Source: Microcaldota archaeon (lineage in GTDB: Archaea; Micrarchaeota; Micrarchaeia; Burarchaeales; Fermentimicrarchaeaceae). From it: 23,507 nucleotides of DNA. Numbering within the stretch: the stretch's first letter is position 1; every line of letters begins with the position of its first letter. A program made the position numbers and the translations under genes. The notes under the pieces were generated by a model. That model saw nothing but the letters and a program-made list of their open reading frames with translations. It did no database searches and was not told where the DNA came from. Of the stretch, positions 1 to 6,997 are shown piece by piece. The stretch is from contig JAPLWT010000035.1 of the NCBI GenBank assembly GCA_026396455.1, forward strand, positions 1 through 23,507. Reading direction: 5' to 3'.

Positions 1-36
1 TTTCTGCTTCAAGGTTGTGAAGTATATACACAGAAA
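1..36. repeat. Imperfect inverted repeat at the window edge
   Basis: TTTCTG (1-6) pairs with CAGAAA (31-36), and CTTCA (7-11) pairs with TGAAG (18-22). The result is an 11-bp stem interrupted by an 8-nt bulge on one side. It could be the end of an RNA or the terminator of a gene outside the window. It is too short and too close to the edge to assign. Confidence 0.25.
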
Positions 37-39
37 GGG

Positions 40-48
40 TATAAATAT
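40..48. promoter_or_regulatory. Possible TATA box, orientation unclear
   Basis: TATAAATAT resembles an archaeal TATA element. Read rightwards it would start a transcript near 70; read leftwards, near 16, serving a gene outside the window. No gene supports either choice. The stretch 49-130 holds nothing else I recognise, and I found no tRNA fold in it. Confidence 0.25.
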
Positions 49-130
49 CTCTCTGTTTTGCAATGGGGATTTCCAGTTTGCACCATTAATCCTCTCACTA
101 GTCCGCCCAAAAAGCCCACGAATAGAAAGT

Positions 131-140
131 TATTTAAATA
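131..140 (+). promoter_or_regulatory. TATA box upstream of the PRC-barrel gene
   Basis: TATTTAAATA is a near-consensus archaeal TATA box. Transcription would begin about 25 nt downstream, near 160. That leaves a leader of about 20 nt containing the GGTG motif at 171-174, just before the ATG at 181. Confidence 0.6.
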
Positions 141-180
141 ACGCCTAAGAAATTCTTTCTTGGAATTGAAGGTGGTACTA

Positions 181-432
181 ATGGGAAAATTCGTCATTGC
201 AAAACAGCTGGCTGGCAAGAAGCTGATAACCAACGATGGAGAGGAAATCGGGAAATTCGTTGATGCCTATATCAGCGAGGTTACTGGCAGGATAGAATCG
301 CTGATTGTGGAGCCCAACGTGGACAACCCGACAGTGAGGAAGATGAAGAGGGAGGAGGGAATGCTCCTCATACCGTATACTGCGGTGCTTGCTGTTTCGG
401 ACCACATTATCCTTGACAAAAAGGTCCTTTGA
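181..432 (+). CDS. PRC-barrel domain protein
   Basis: This is an 83-aa protein. It looks like a stand-alone PRC-barrel: a small beta-rich fold with the pattern 'GKKLITNDGEEIGKF' followed by alternating strands and a C-terminal 'HIILDKKVL'. In archaea such single-domain proteins are common; roles in RNA processing or cell division have been proposed for some, but no specific function can be given here. The ATG at 181 was chosen because GGTG lies 6 nt upstream. An earlier in-frame TTG at 160 would sit at the predicted transcription start and is unlikely. It is probably monocistronic, since T-rich sequence follows the stop (431-463). Confidence 0.8.
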   Translation: MGKFVIAKQLAGKKLITNDGEEIGKFVDAYISEVTGRIESLIVEPNVDNPTVRKMKREEGMLLIPYTAVLAVSDHIILDKKVL

Positions 433-463
433 TTTTTTGGTTAGTTTCTTATTCTGTTTCTTT
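431..463 (+). terminator. T-rich terminator after the PRC-barrel gene
   Basis: Repeated T runs (TTTTTT, TTTC, TTTC) follow the stop codon with no obvious hairpin. Archaeal termination commonly uses oligo-T tracts of this kind. Confidence 0.4.
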
Positions 464-476
464 CAATAGTATACGA

Positions 477-484
477 GAGGTGAT
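477..484 (+). promoter_or_regulatory. Shine-Dalgarno site deciding the RNase HII start
   Basis: GAGGTGAT matches the expected complement of an archaeal 16S 3' end. The GGTG core (479-482) is followed by exactly 5 nt and then ATA at 488. The same 5-6 nt spacing precedes the ATG, GTG or TTG starts of several other genes here. The ATG at 483 lies inside the site and gives only a 4-codon frame. Confidence 0.65.
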
Positions 485-487
485 GCC

Positions 488-1144
488 ATACTCCTAGGAG
501 GCGCAGATGAGGCTGGAAGGGGCTGCGTGCTCGGTCCGCTGGTTATATGCCTTGCAACTGTTGAGAAGGAGAGGGAAGGGGAGCTGAAGAAAATTGGAGT
601 TAAGGATTCCAAGCTCCTTACGCCTAAGAGGAGGGAGAACCTCTACGATAAAATAACCAAAATCTGCAACGAGTTTGTTGTCATGAAGACAACTGCTGCT
701 TCATTGAATGACGAGATGAAGAAGTGCAGCTTGAATGAGATAGAGGCGATGGAGCTTGGCAAGGCACTTTCATTGCTTAAAACCCCGCCTGAAGTTGTGT
801 ATATAGACTCGCCAGACACTGTCGCGGGCAGGTTTTGCACCAGGATAAGGAAATACCACTCCGGAGGGGAGCAACTGGTTTGCGAGCACAAGGCAGACTT
901 CAATTACCCTGTATGCTCTGCTGCTTCGATAATAGCGAAAGTGCAGAGGGATGCTGTCATCGGTGAGATAAAGAAGGAGCTGTGCTGCGATTTCGGGAGT
1001 GGATACAGCTCTGATGACAGAACAATCAAATTCCTCAAGGAGAATATGCATAGAAAGGAAGTTCACAAGTACATAAGAAAGGAGTGGGAGACTATTGAGA
1101 AGCTGAAGCAGAGAAAGCTTAGCGAGTTTGATGCGGATGAGTAG
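488..1144 (+). CDS. rnhB: Ribonuclease HII
   Basis: It cleaves the RNA strand of RNA-DNA hybrids and removes misincorporated ribonucleotides. With the start at ATA 488 the protein is 218 aa and opens ILLGGADEAGRG. The DEAGRG motif gives catalytic D7 and E8; further acidic residues are D107 (in YIDSPD) and D137 (in CEHKADFNYP). The family-typical SAASIIAK and GSGYSSD segments follow. Archaeal RNase HII proteins normally begin about six residues before DEAG, which is exactly where this ATA falls. The first canonical in-frame start is GTG 527, which would delete the D and E. An in-frame TAG at 467-469 blocks any longer form. The next gene overlaps the 3' end. A single-base indel near 483-490 is the alternative explanation. 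Confidence 0.92.
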   Translation: MLLGGADEAGRGCVLGPLVICLATVEKEREGELKKIGVKDSKLLTPKRRENLYDKITKICNEFVVMKTTAASLNDEMKKCSLNEIEAMELGKALSLLKTPPEVVYIDSPDTVAGRFCTRIRKYHSGGEQLVCEHKADFNYPVCSAASIIAKVQRDAVIGEIKKELCCDFGSGYSSDDRTIKFLKENMHRKEVHKYIRKEWETIEKLKQRKLSEFDADE

Positions 1145-2015
1145 GTACCTCTTCTCAATCACGATACTCCTCTCCATAGCCGTTGGGCTGTTTTTTCCAA
1201 GCGTAACACTCCTCTGGAGCGGCTACCTCATCCCACTTCTGGCAATGCTGATGTTCTTCTCTGCGTTGAGAGTTGAGAGGAAAGAGTTGTATAAAACAAA
1301 TCCAAAAGAGCTGCTTGCTCTGCTGTTTTTCGTTTTCGTCATAATGCCTTTGCTTTCCCTCCCCTTCAAACTCTCACAACCGCTTACATTCATAGGTGTG
1401 CTAGTTGCCCTCTCCTCACCCAGTGCGGCAGCCACAGCATTCTTCTCCTCCTTCTTGGGCGGTGATGCAATGCTTGGCGTATCCATATCATTCATTGCAT
1501 CGCTTTTGTCAATAGTCACTCTACCGCTCACTCTGCAGCTCTTTGCAGGCACAACAATCCCAATTGACCAGTCCAAGATTCTTGTGATTCTTCTGGAAGT
1601 GATACTCCTCCCGATTCTCATAGCGCTTCTCTCAAAGAAGCTCTTCCGAAAAGCTGTGGATGTGATAAATATCCACAGAGACTCCCAGCTCATAGTTATG
1701 TTCCTAGTAGCCTCAGGCACAATCGGTATTGGCCACGAGATAATAGTCAGCAACGAGTACCAGTTCATTGAGCTGACAGCGGCTATGCTTGTGATACTGC
1801 TGTTCGGTGCCACCCTCGCTTACCTTTTTGGAAAGAGATACAGGAAGAAAGCTGCAATTACATTCTTCGTCGGCACAGGGGTCAAAAATGCAACTCTTGC
1901 ATTTGCAATAATGCTGGAACTTTTCGGACCGCTTGCAGTTCTACCCCTGGTGGCGAACCTAATTGCGCAGTGCATCATAATGGTTCTTTTCGAAATCTTT
2001 GGCAACAGATCATAA
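1131..2015 (+). CDS. Bile acid:sodium symporter (BASS) family transporter
   Basis: This is a polytopic membrane protein of about 294 aa, with roughly nine to ten hydrophobic segments and short basic loops. The SSPSAAATAF region and the late GTGVKNATLAFAI segment resemble the two half-repeats of the BASS fold, where similar discontinuous helices bind sodium. The substrate cannot be predicted; BASS members move bile acids, organic anions or pantoate-like acids. It overlaps the end of rnhB, with ATG at 1131 or 1137 and the rnhB stop at 1142-1144, so translational coupling is likely. No clear GGTG precedes either ATG. Its stop overlaps that of the convergent DHH gene by 6 nt. Confidence 0.75.
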   Translation: MRMSRYLFSITILLSIAVGLFFPSVTLLWSGYLIPLLAMLMFFSALRVERKELYKTNPKELLALLFFVFVIMPLLSLPFKLSQPLTFIGVLVALSSPSAAATAFFSSFLGGDAMLGVSISFIASLLSIVTLPLTLQLFAGTTIPIDQSKILVILLEVILLPILIALLSKKLFRKAVDVINIHRDSQLIVMFLVASGTIGIGHEIIVSNEYQFIELTAAMLVILLFGATLAYLFGKRYRKKAAITFFVGTGVKNATLAFAIMLELFGPLAVLPLVANLIAQCIIMVLFEIFGNRS

Positions 2016-3329
2016 TGCATTTGCAAAATTCAGTAGGAACTCATTTAGCTTGTTGCCCTCTATTGTTGCACCTGCCGCTATGTTGTGCCCCCCGCCAACA
2101 CCTATGCCTTGGCATGCTTTCCCAAGGGCTTCTCCGAGGTTCACGCCTTTCGCAACAAGCTCCTTCGTAGCCCTTGTGGAGATCTTTATTTTTCCCTCTT
2201 CATCCAATGCTATCCCGACTATTGGCTTGTCGCCAGCAAGAGTGCCACCGTATAACATACCGACAATCACGCCTATCACTCCATCCTCTATATGCTTTCT
2301 TCCGTCCAGGAAATAGAATTTTCCAAAATCCTCATAATCGGAAATTGCATGCACTATCCCTTCCCTCAACTGCTTTCTGTGCTCGTTCAGCATCGCTCTG
2401 GCTTCCTCAAGGGCTCCCTCCCTGCCCAGGCACACGCGTATGCCCACCTCTGGCTTGTTATGCCTTCCACATGCATTGAGAAGAGTGCTGTATTCCTTTG
2501 CATCGCTCAACTCGCTACCCTCCTTCTGCTTTGCCAGCATATACACTTCCCCCACAAGCTCCCTTGATGCGTTTCCAACTCCTTTTGAGTAGAGGTAGGC
2601 AGCGAGAGCAGATACCAACCTGACCCTTTCCTCAAGCTCAAGCTCGTAATACTTCCTCCATATTCCATCCTGCTTCAGCTCTATGCCCGCCTCTTTAAGG
2701 AACCGGTAGCAGTTCTTCTCATTCCCGGTAAGGCCTGGCAGGAAAGGCTCTGTGCAGTACGAGAGAAACCACACCAGAGGGCGGCTTATCCTCCCGAAAA
2801 TGCTGAGGTCTATGTCGCACCTTACAATCCCCTTCCCTATCCCCTCCCTCAGAATATCCCTATTCAGGCTCTTAAGCGGAAACTGCATGTCACCTACTGC
2901 GCCAACAACTGCCAAATCGACAAGCTCATCATTTCTGAAAACCATGTATGCTGTGCCAGATGAGCTCAGCTCGCTCCCCCCATCAAAGCCAAAGAGGTGA
3001 GGGTTTGCCTGCGGGAACTTTCCATCGACTCCCTGGTGGTGGTCTATTATAACAACCTGCTTTCCCTTCAAAGCATCTCCAAGTGACTCCTCAACACCTC
3101 CAAAATCGACAAAAATAATCTCTTCAGCACCCTTCATTTTTTCCTTGAAGTCCAGCTTCCTCAGAGTTAGGATACCATAACTCATTCCCCTGATCTCAAG
3201 CGCTTTCGCAACTAGCGCCCCGGCTGCAAGCCCATCTGCATCGTAGTGGTTTACTATGAGAGGTTTCTTGAAATTCTCTATCCTTCCTCTCACTTCCTCG
3301 CATCTTTTGAAAAAACCGATTTTGTCCAC
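2010..3329 (-). CDS. DHH/DHHA1 phosphoesterase, RecJ-like
   Basis: This is a 439-aa protein. The N-terminal DHH domain has the successive metal-binding motifs DADG (30-33), DFGG (75-78), DHH (96-98) and a GD at 146-147. The C-terminal DHHA1 substrate-binding domain carries GGGHNIAAGA (412-421). Archaeal relatives include the GINS-associated nuclease and other RecJ-like 5'-3' exonucleases; oligonucleotide phosphoesterases share the same fold, so the exact substrate is open. It starts at GTG 3329. No Shine-Dalgarno motif is visible, but a TATA-like element lies about 26 nt upstream, consistent with a leaderless mRNA. The stop codon overlaps that of the convergent transporter gene. Confidence 0.85.
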   Translation of the reverse strand: MDKIGFFKRCEEVRGRIENFKKPLIVNHYDADGLAAGALVAKALEIRGMSYGILTLRKLDFKEKMKGAEEIIFVDFGGVEESLGDALKGKQVVIIDHHQGVDGKFPQANPHLFGFDGGSELSSSGTAYMVFRNDELVDLAVVGAVGDMQFPLKSLNRDILREGIGKGIVRCDIDLSIFGRISRPLVWFLSYCTEPFLPGLTGNEKNCYRFLKEAGIELKQDGIWRKYYELELEERVRLVSALAAYLYSKGVGNASRELVGEVYMLAKQKEGSELSDAKEYSTLLNACGRHNKPEVGIRVCLGREGALEEARAMLNEHRKQLREGIVHAISDYEDFGKFYFLDGRKHIEDGVIGVIVGMLYGGTLAGDKPIVGIALDEEGKIKISTRATKELVAKGVNLGEALGKACQGIGVGGGHNIAAGATIEGNKLNEFLLNFANAL

Positions 3330-3350
3330 AAGTAGAGTTATAGATACTGG

Positions 3351-3360
3351 TTTAATAATT
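3351..3360 (-). promoter_or_regulatory. TATA-like element of the DHH gene
   Basis: On the minus strand the sequence is AATTATTAAA, centred about 26 nt before the GTG start at 3329. This spacing fits a leaderless transcript. Confidence 0.4.
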
Positions 3361-3378
3361 CTTTAGAAATCCACCGTA

Positions 3379-4371
3379 CTAAAGCCTGAAGCTCTCCCCG
3401 TTTCGAGGCAATATGACTTCATACCCCATCTTGCTTATTGCCTCCCCAAGCTCGTGCGGTTTGTCGCCTTCTCCATGAATCACAAAAACCCTCTTCAGCT
3501 TCTTTGTGCTCCTTACGATATCCAATAAACCTTTATAGTCCGCATGGGCGCTCAATGCAACTTGCTCAACACCCATCTTAATGTCAATTTCCTTGTTATC
3601 TATTGTTATGTGCCTCTCTCCCTCAATCAACTTTCTCCCCAGCGTCCCCTCCGCCTGATACCCAACAAAGACGAGGAGATTCCTGCTGTCACCCGCAAGC
3701 TTCTCCAGATAGTGCAGCACAGGTCCGCCGCTGAGCATTCCTGAAGTTGAGACTATTATCGCACTGCCGGGCTTTAACACATCGCTCCTGTCCTTTGTTT
3801 TAGGAGCATGGAAGAACTTGCTCTTGAACGGGTCGTCATCGCTCATGAGTATCCTCTTCTGAATCTCATCCTTCGCGTATATCACATTCTGCCGGTATAT
3901 CCTGTTTGCCTTCAGTATCATCCCATCGACAAATATAGGGACTTTCTCAAGAATCCCGGAACTCATATAGCTCTCCAGTATGAATAGTATCTCCTGCGCC
4001 CTCCCAACTGCAAAGCTCGGTATGAGTACCTTCCCCCCTTTCTTGATTGTCCTATTTATGCTGTCGCACAGCATCTTCGATGCATTCTTAAGTGCAGGAT
4101 GCTCATCCGTATGCGCCCCGTAGGTGCTCTCAATTATGAGGTTCTCCGCAACAATGTTCTTCTCAGCAGGGTCAAGCAACCTTGTCTCCCTGTCATTGAC
4201 ATCAGAGCTGAAGAGCAGCCTGCTGCCACCCTGCACGAGCACCATGGCGCTGCCGAGTATATGGCCGGACTTGTGGAAGGAGAACTTCAGCCCGTCACCA
4301 ACTACTTCACCGTATTCCACCATCTTCCACATTTTCATTGCCTTTGTTATATCATTACTGCTGAATCTCAT
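3379..4371 (-). CDS. MBL/beta-CASP nuclease, C-terminal part (CPSF-type)
   Basis: These 330 aa carry the later motifs of an archaeal CPSF-type ribonuclease: the metal ligand H37 in SGHILGSA, D57 in FSSDVND, the beta-CASP acidic motif E81 in ESTYG, the SFAVGRAQE segment, H276 in SAHAD and H299 in VIHGEG. Such enzymes are zinc-dependent RNA endo/5'-3' exonucleases involved in mRNA decay or 3'-end formation. The HxHxDH motif is missing here and lies in the neighbouring fragment in another frame. The ATG at 4371 overlaps the stop of that fragment as ATGA. About 30 residues that normally follow the HxHxDH helix are absent from both pieces. Either the gene is broken, the protein is made as two coupled chains, or the assembly has an error. 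Confidence 0.8.
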   Translation of the reverse strand: MRFSSNDITKAMKMWKMVEYGEVVGDGLKFSFHKSGHILGSAMVLVQGGSRLLFSSDVNDRETRLLDPAEKNIVAENLIIESTYGAHTDEHPALKNASKMLCDSINRTIKKGGKVLIPSFAVGRAQEILFILESYMSSGILEKVPIFVDGMILKANRIYRQNVIYAKDEIQKRILMSDDDPFKSKFFHAPKTKDRSDVLKPGSAIIVSTSGMLSGGPVLHYLEKLAGDSRNLLVFVGYQAEGTLGRKLIEGERHITIDNKEIDIKMGVEQVALSAHADYKGLLDIVRSTKKLKRVFVIHGEGDKPHELGEAISKMGYEVILPRNGESFRL

Positions 4372-4613
4372 GCCCCTGCAGTCGCCCTGCAGCCTCTTGC
4401 GTACATAAAGGGGAGATAGCCCATGTGGTCCAGGTGTGTGTGGCTTATGATTATCTTCTCTATTTTCCTGATCTCCTCGTCAGTCAGGAGGGGGTACTCG
4501 TCAGTCTCACCAATCTTCACTCCTGCATCAAGCAGCAGATTATTCCTTCCCTCGTCAACCAGCACGCAGTTCCTTCCAACCTCGCCAGCCCCTCCAAAAA
4601 AAGTTATATTCGT
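4368..4613 (-). CDS. MBL/beta-CASP nuclease, N-terminal part, frame-disrupted
   Basis: This piece is 81 aa. It begins NITFFGGAGEVGRNCVLVDEG, the usual first strands of a CPSF-type metallo-beta-lactamase domain, and holds the zinc motif HTHLDH at residues 58-63. It stops at TGA 4368-4370, in the -1 frame relation to the downstream fragment. No ATG, GTG or TTG is available before the conserved GGAGEVGR; the first canonical start, GTG 4565, would cut it off. AGGTG lies 5 nt before ACG 4613, and an ATA follows at 4607. A TGA at 4614-4616 blocks longer forms. At the junction, CTGCAGGG occurs twice within about 20 nt, which suggests a deletion between short repeats. Confidence 0.7.
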   Translation of the reverse strand, partial: TNITFFGGAGEVGRNCVLVDEGRNNLLLDAGVKIGETDEYPLLTDEEIRKIEKIIISHTHLDHMGYLPFMYARGCRATAGA

Positions 4614-4645
4614 TCAATCACCTAACAATTTAGTGTCGTGCTCCA

Positions 4646-4657
4646 CCTATAAATAGG
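4646..4657 (-). promoter_or_regulatory. TATA box of the CPSF-type gene
   Basis: CCTATAAATAGG reads on the minus strand as CCTATTTATAGG. It is centred about 29 nt before the GGTG motif at 4619-4622, so the leader would be only about 10 nt. Confidence 0.5.
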
Positions 4658-4693
4658 TATGGGGCGAGAACGAGGGTTATGCAGCCGCAAAGC

Positions 4694-4702
4694 ATATAAA
4701 TA
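4694..4702 (+). promoter_or_regulatory. TATA box of the ribbon-helix-helix gene
   Basis: ATATAAATA lies about 35 nt before the ATG at 4733, predicting a very short leader that includes AGTG at 4724-4727. It is divergent from the CPSF promoter, so this 120-nt intergenic region serves both directions. Confidence 0.5.
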
Positions 4703-4732
4703 ACTTTTAATAAAAGGAATACAAGTGAGAAT

Positions 4733-4882
4733 ATGGTTAAGAGTAATACTGTTATAGTGAAGCTAGACAGAGACGTTGTAAACAGACTGATCAGGCGAAA
4801 GCAAGTTGGTGACACTTACTCAACAATAATAAAAGAACTCTTGGATAACGAAGATAAATCGATAATGAAAAAAAGTAAATAA
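4733..4882 (+). CDS. Small ribbon-helix-helix (CopG/Arc-like) protein
   Basis: This is a 49-aa protein with a short strand (NTVIVKLD) followed by two helices (RDVVNRLIRRK and TYSTIIKELLDNE). This is the size and pattern of a ribbon-helix-helix DNA-binding domain, which dimerises through the strand. ATG 4733 is preceded by AGTG with 5-nt spacing. It sits 20 nt before the transglutaminase-like gene and may be co-transcribed with it. It could regulate its own divergent promoter region or act as an antitoxin-type regulator, but no toxin is evident next to it. The C-terminal tail is lysine-rich. Confidence 0.6.
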   Translation: MVKSNTVIVKLDRDVVNRLIRRKQVGDTYSTIIKELLDNEDKSIMKKSK

Positions 4883-4893
4883 GTAGTATAGAG

Positions 4894-5577
4894 GTGGTGT
4901 ATATCTCGGCAAACCTCATCCCATTCCTCAGGAAGAGGGAGAAGCCCGAGCCCAAGCCAGAGGAGCCAAAGCCCGAGGAAGCAGTTTGCGGGGAATGTGA
5001 ATCCGAGCTTGAAGTCTGCAAGAGGAGGGAGTCCATATACCGGAAAATAGTGGAGAGGTACCGAGAGCTTATAGAAGCAGCTGAGAGCAAATCCATACCC
5101 GAGCTTAGGAGTTTGGTAAAACCCCAAAGTTCTTCAATACTCGAGGTGAAGGAGAAGATAACTCGGGAGTTCAGCCAGTACAACTACGGAGCCAATTTCC
5201 TGATAGCAGCCCAGAAAGCATATGAGTTCGTGAAGGATGAGATAAAGACCGAACATGTGCCGGTGGAATTCTGGCTGTCCCCAAAGGACATAGTGGAGCT
5301 GAAGACTGCCGATGAGATGGACAAGGCAATATTCCTATGCTCCTTGCTAATAGCGCTTGGGAACAAGGGAGCAAAGGTGGTTATCGAGATGAAGGGGGGC
5401 TTGAAGCATGCATTCGTGATGTTCAGTTTCGGGAACCGCTACTACCTGTTCGACCCGGTTCACAGCATCAACCTGGCAGGGAGCAAGGAGATACTCGAGG
5501 CCCAGATATCCCCTGGGAGGGATGAGGAGAACAAGATAGTCTATGAGTTCAACGATATTGAATATAACGAATGGTGA
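4894..5577 (+). CDS. Transglutaminase-like fold protein, catalytic Cys apparently missing
   Basis: This is up to 227 aa: a short N-terminus, a Pro/Glu/Lys-rich linker (15-29), a probable coiled-coil region (30-75), then a C-terminal domain. Residues 138-190 resemble the transglutaminase/peptidase core. TADEMDKAIFLCSLLIALG aligns with the usual G-x-C-x-D-K-A motif, KHAF gives H172 and LFDPVH gives D187. The catalytic cysteine position appears to be E141, so the protein may be inactive; C149 is nearby but out of register. The start is uncertain: GTG 4894 and GTG 4897 overlap or abut the GGTG motif at 4893-4896, while ATC 4903 lies 6 nt after it. Function unknown. Confidence 0.6.
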   Translation: MVYISANLIPFLRKREKPEPKPEEPKPEEAVCGECESELEVCKRRESIYRKIVERYRELIEAAESKSIPELRSLVKPQSSSILEVKEKITREFSQYNYGANFLIAAQKAYEFVKDEIKTEHVPVEFWLSPKDIVELKTADEMDKAIFLCSLLIALGNKGAKVVIEMKGGLKHAFVMFSFGNRYYLFDPVHSINLAGSKEILEAQISPGRDEENKIVYEFNDIEYNEW

Positions 5578-5629
5578 GCAGTTACTTTTTTATTGATTAT
5601 AGTCTATAATTGAAAGGCTAGGTGTCTGT

Positions 5630-5803
5630 TTGATAAAAATCAATAGGAGCAGATGTATATACTGCGGAGCATGCGTAGGTGTATGCCCTGTTCTTGCACT
5701 AACTTTGAAGGAGACATATGTTGAATACGACAAGGAGAAGTGCATAAACTGCGGAAACTGCGCAAAAGCATGCCCCCTGAAGGCGATTGATTTCGAGAAG
5801 TGA
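5630..5803 (+). CDS. Two-cluster [4Fe-4S] ferredoxin
   Basis: This is a 57-aa protein with two CxxCxxCxxxCP motifs: C9, C12, C15, C19 and C38, C41, C44, C48. It is the standard low-potential electron carrier with two [4Fe-4S] clusters, and cytoplasmic. The start is TTG 5630, since GGTG (5621-5624) precedes it by 5 nt and the product then opens MIKINRSRC as in many ferredoxins. The reductase gene begins 4 nt after its stop, so the two are almost certainly co-transcribed. This argues that the ferredoxin donates electrons to the reductase. Confidence 0.9.
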   Translation: MIKINRSRCIYCGACVGVCPVLALTLKETYVEYDKEKCINCGNCAKACPLKAIDFEK

Positions 5804-5807
5804 TAGT

Positions 5808-6989
5808 GTGAAGACCGATTATGATGTCATAGTTGTTGGAGCAGGACCCGGGGGCAGCTTCGCGGCAAAGGTAGCGGCGAAAGGAGGGGCGTCTGTACTG
5901 CTTATAGACAGGAGGAAAGAGCTTGGAGCACCCGTGAGATGCGGGGAAGGGCTTGGCTCTCACTGGCTTGAGGAGCTGGGATTGAAAATATCCCCCAAGG
6001 CGATATCCGCGGAGATAAGCGGCTCGGTGCTGTACTCCCCAAATCTGAAGAGGGAGGTCAAGATACAGAACCCGGAAACAAAAGGTTATGTCATAGACAG
6101 GAAGGTTTTCGACAAGGATTTGGCAATCGATGCCGGGAGGGCAGGTGCAGAAGTTATGGTCAAGACCGAGGTCTATGATGTCATGAAGGAAGGAGGAAAG
6201 GCCTGTGGTGTGAAAGCATACCACATGGGAGATAAGTTTGAAGCAACCTGCAAGGTGCTCATTGCGGCAGATGGTGGCGAATCCACCGTTGCCAGGCATG
6301 CGGGAATAAACTCAACAGCGAGCCTCTACGACACTGATTTTGGGGTGGAGTACGAGATGGTGAATGTCGAATGCGAAGACTTGATTGAGATATACTTCAG
6401 TAAGGTTGCAGCCCCCAGGGGGTATGTCTGGGTATTCCCGAAAGGGAAGGATGTCGCAAATGTGGGGGTAGGAATAGGCGGATTGGAGAAGGGCAATGCA
6501 GTTGAATACCTGGATAAATTCATAAAGAGCCACGAGAGGTTCAAGAATGCGCAGACTGTTGCAGTGAAGGGAGGCCTTATACCTGTTGGCGAGCCTCTCA
6601 AAGATCTTGTGGCGGATGGATTGATGATTGTGGGGACTGCCGCGCATCAAGTGGACCCGATCCATGGAGGAGGAATGGCGCTTGCAATGGAAGCAGGGGG
6701 GATGGCGGGAGAGGTGGCAGCCAAGTGCATTCAGGAGGGAAATGTGGGCAAGCAGCATCTTATGGAATACGACAAGATGTGGAGGAAGAAGGTTGAGCCG
6801 AAGCTCATGAGGAGGCTGCGCTTGAGGAAAGTGCTTGAGAAGCTCGATGATGATGATTTCAATGCAATTTTTGAGAATCTGAATGACGATGATTTGAACA
6901 GACTGATAAAAGGAGATTACAAGCCAGTTGTGAAAAAAGTGCTGGTCAAAAGACCGCAGCTCCTAAAGGTCCTGAGTGCATTACTGTAG
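5808..6989 (+). CDS. Geranylgeranyl reductase family protein (archaeal lipid saturation)
   Basis: This 393-aa FAD-dependent oxidoreductase is of the digeranylgeranylglycerophospholipid reductase type, reducing double bonds in the isoprenoid chains of archaeal membrane lipids. The Rossmann motif GAGPGG is at 11-16, followed by IDRRKELGAPVRCGEG; the conserved Cys is C45. The family substrate-pocket motif appears as APRGYVWVFP (202-210), and the second FAD segment as GTAAHQVDPIHGGG (276-289). The start is GTG 5808, with AGTG 5 nt upstream and the product opening MKTDYDVIVVG. The adjacent ferredoxin is the likely reductant. rpoK follows 8 nt downstream. Confidence 0.9.
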   Translation: MKTDYDVIVVGAGPGGSFAAKVAAKGGASVLLIDRRKELGAPVRCGEGLGSHWLEELGLKISPKAISAEISGSVLYSPNLKREVKIQNPETKGYVIDRKVFDKDLAIDAGRAGAEVMVKTEVYDVMKEGGKACGVKAYHMGDKFEATCKVLIAADGGESTVARHAGINSTASLYDTDFGVEYEMVNVECEDLIEIYFSKVAAPRGYVWVFPKGKDVANVGVGIGGLEKGNAVEYLDKFIKSHERFKNAQTVAVKGGLIPVGEPLKDLVADGLMIVGTAAHQVDPIHGGGMALAMEAGGMAGEVAAKCIQEGNVGKQHLMEYDKMWRKKVEPKLMRRLRLRKVLEKLDDDDFNAIFENLNDDDLNRLIKGDYKPVVKKVLVKRPQLLKVLSALL

Positions 6990-6997
6990 GTGGTTTA

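Noticed and set aside
60..140. Possible tRNA or C/D box RNA in the leader
   Set aside because: No cloverleaf, no T-arm consensus and no paired C and D boxes could be found on either strand.
483..497. Tiny ATG frame (MPYS) before RNase HII as a leader peptide
   Set aside because: It lies within the ribosome-binding site of RNase HII and no regulatory function is suggested by four codons.
1223..1813. Long minus-strand open frame of 196 codons
   Set aside because: It is antisense to the transporter, whose membrane-protein sequence is clearly real, and its translation resembles no protein.
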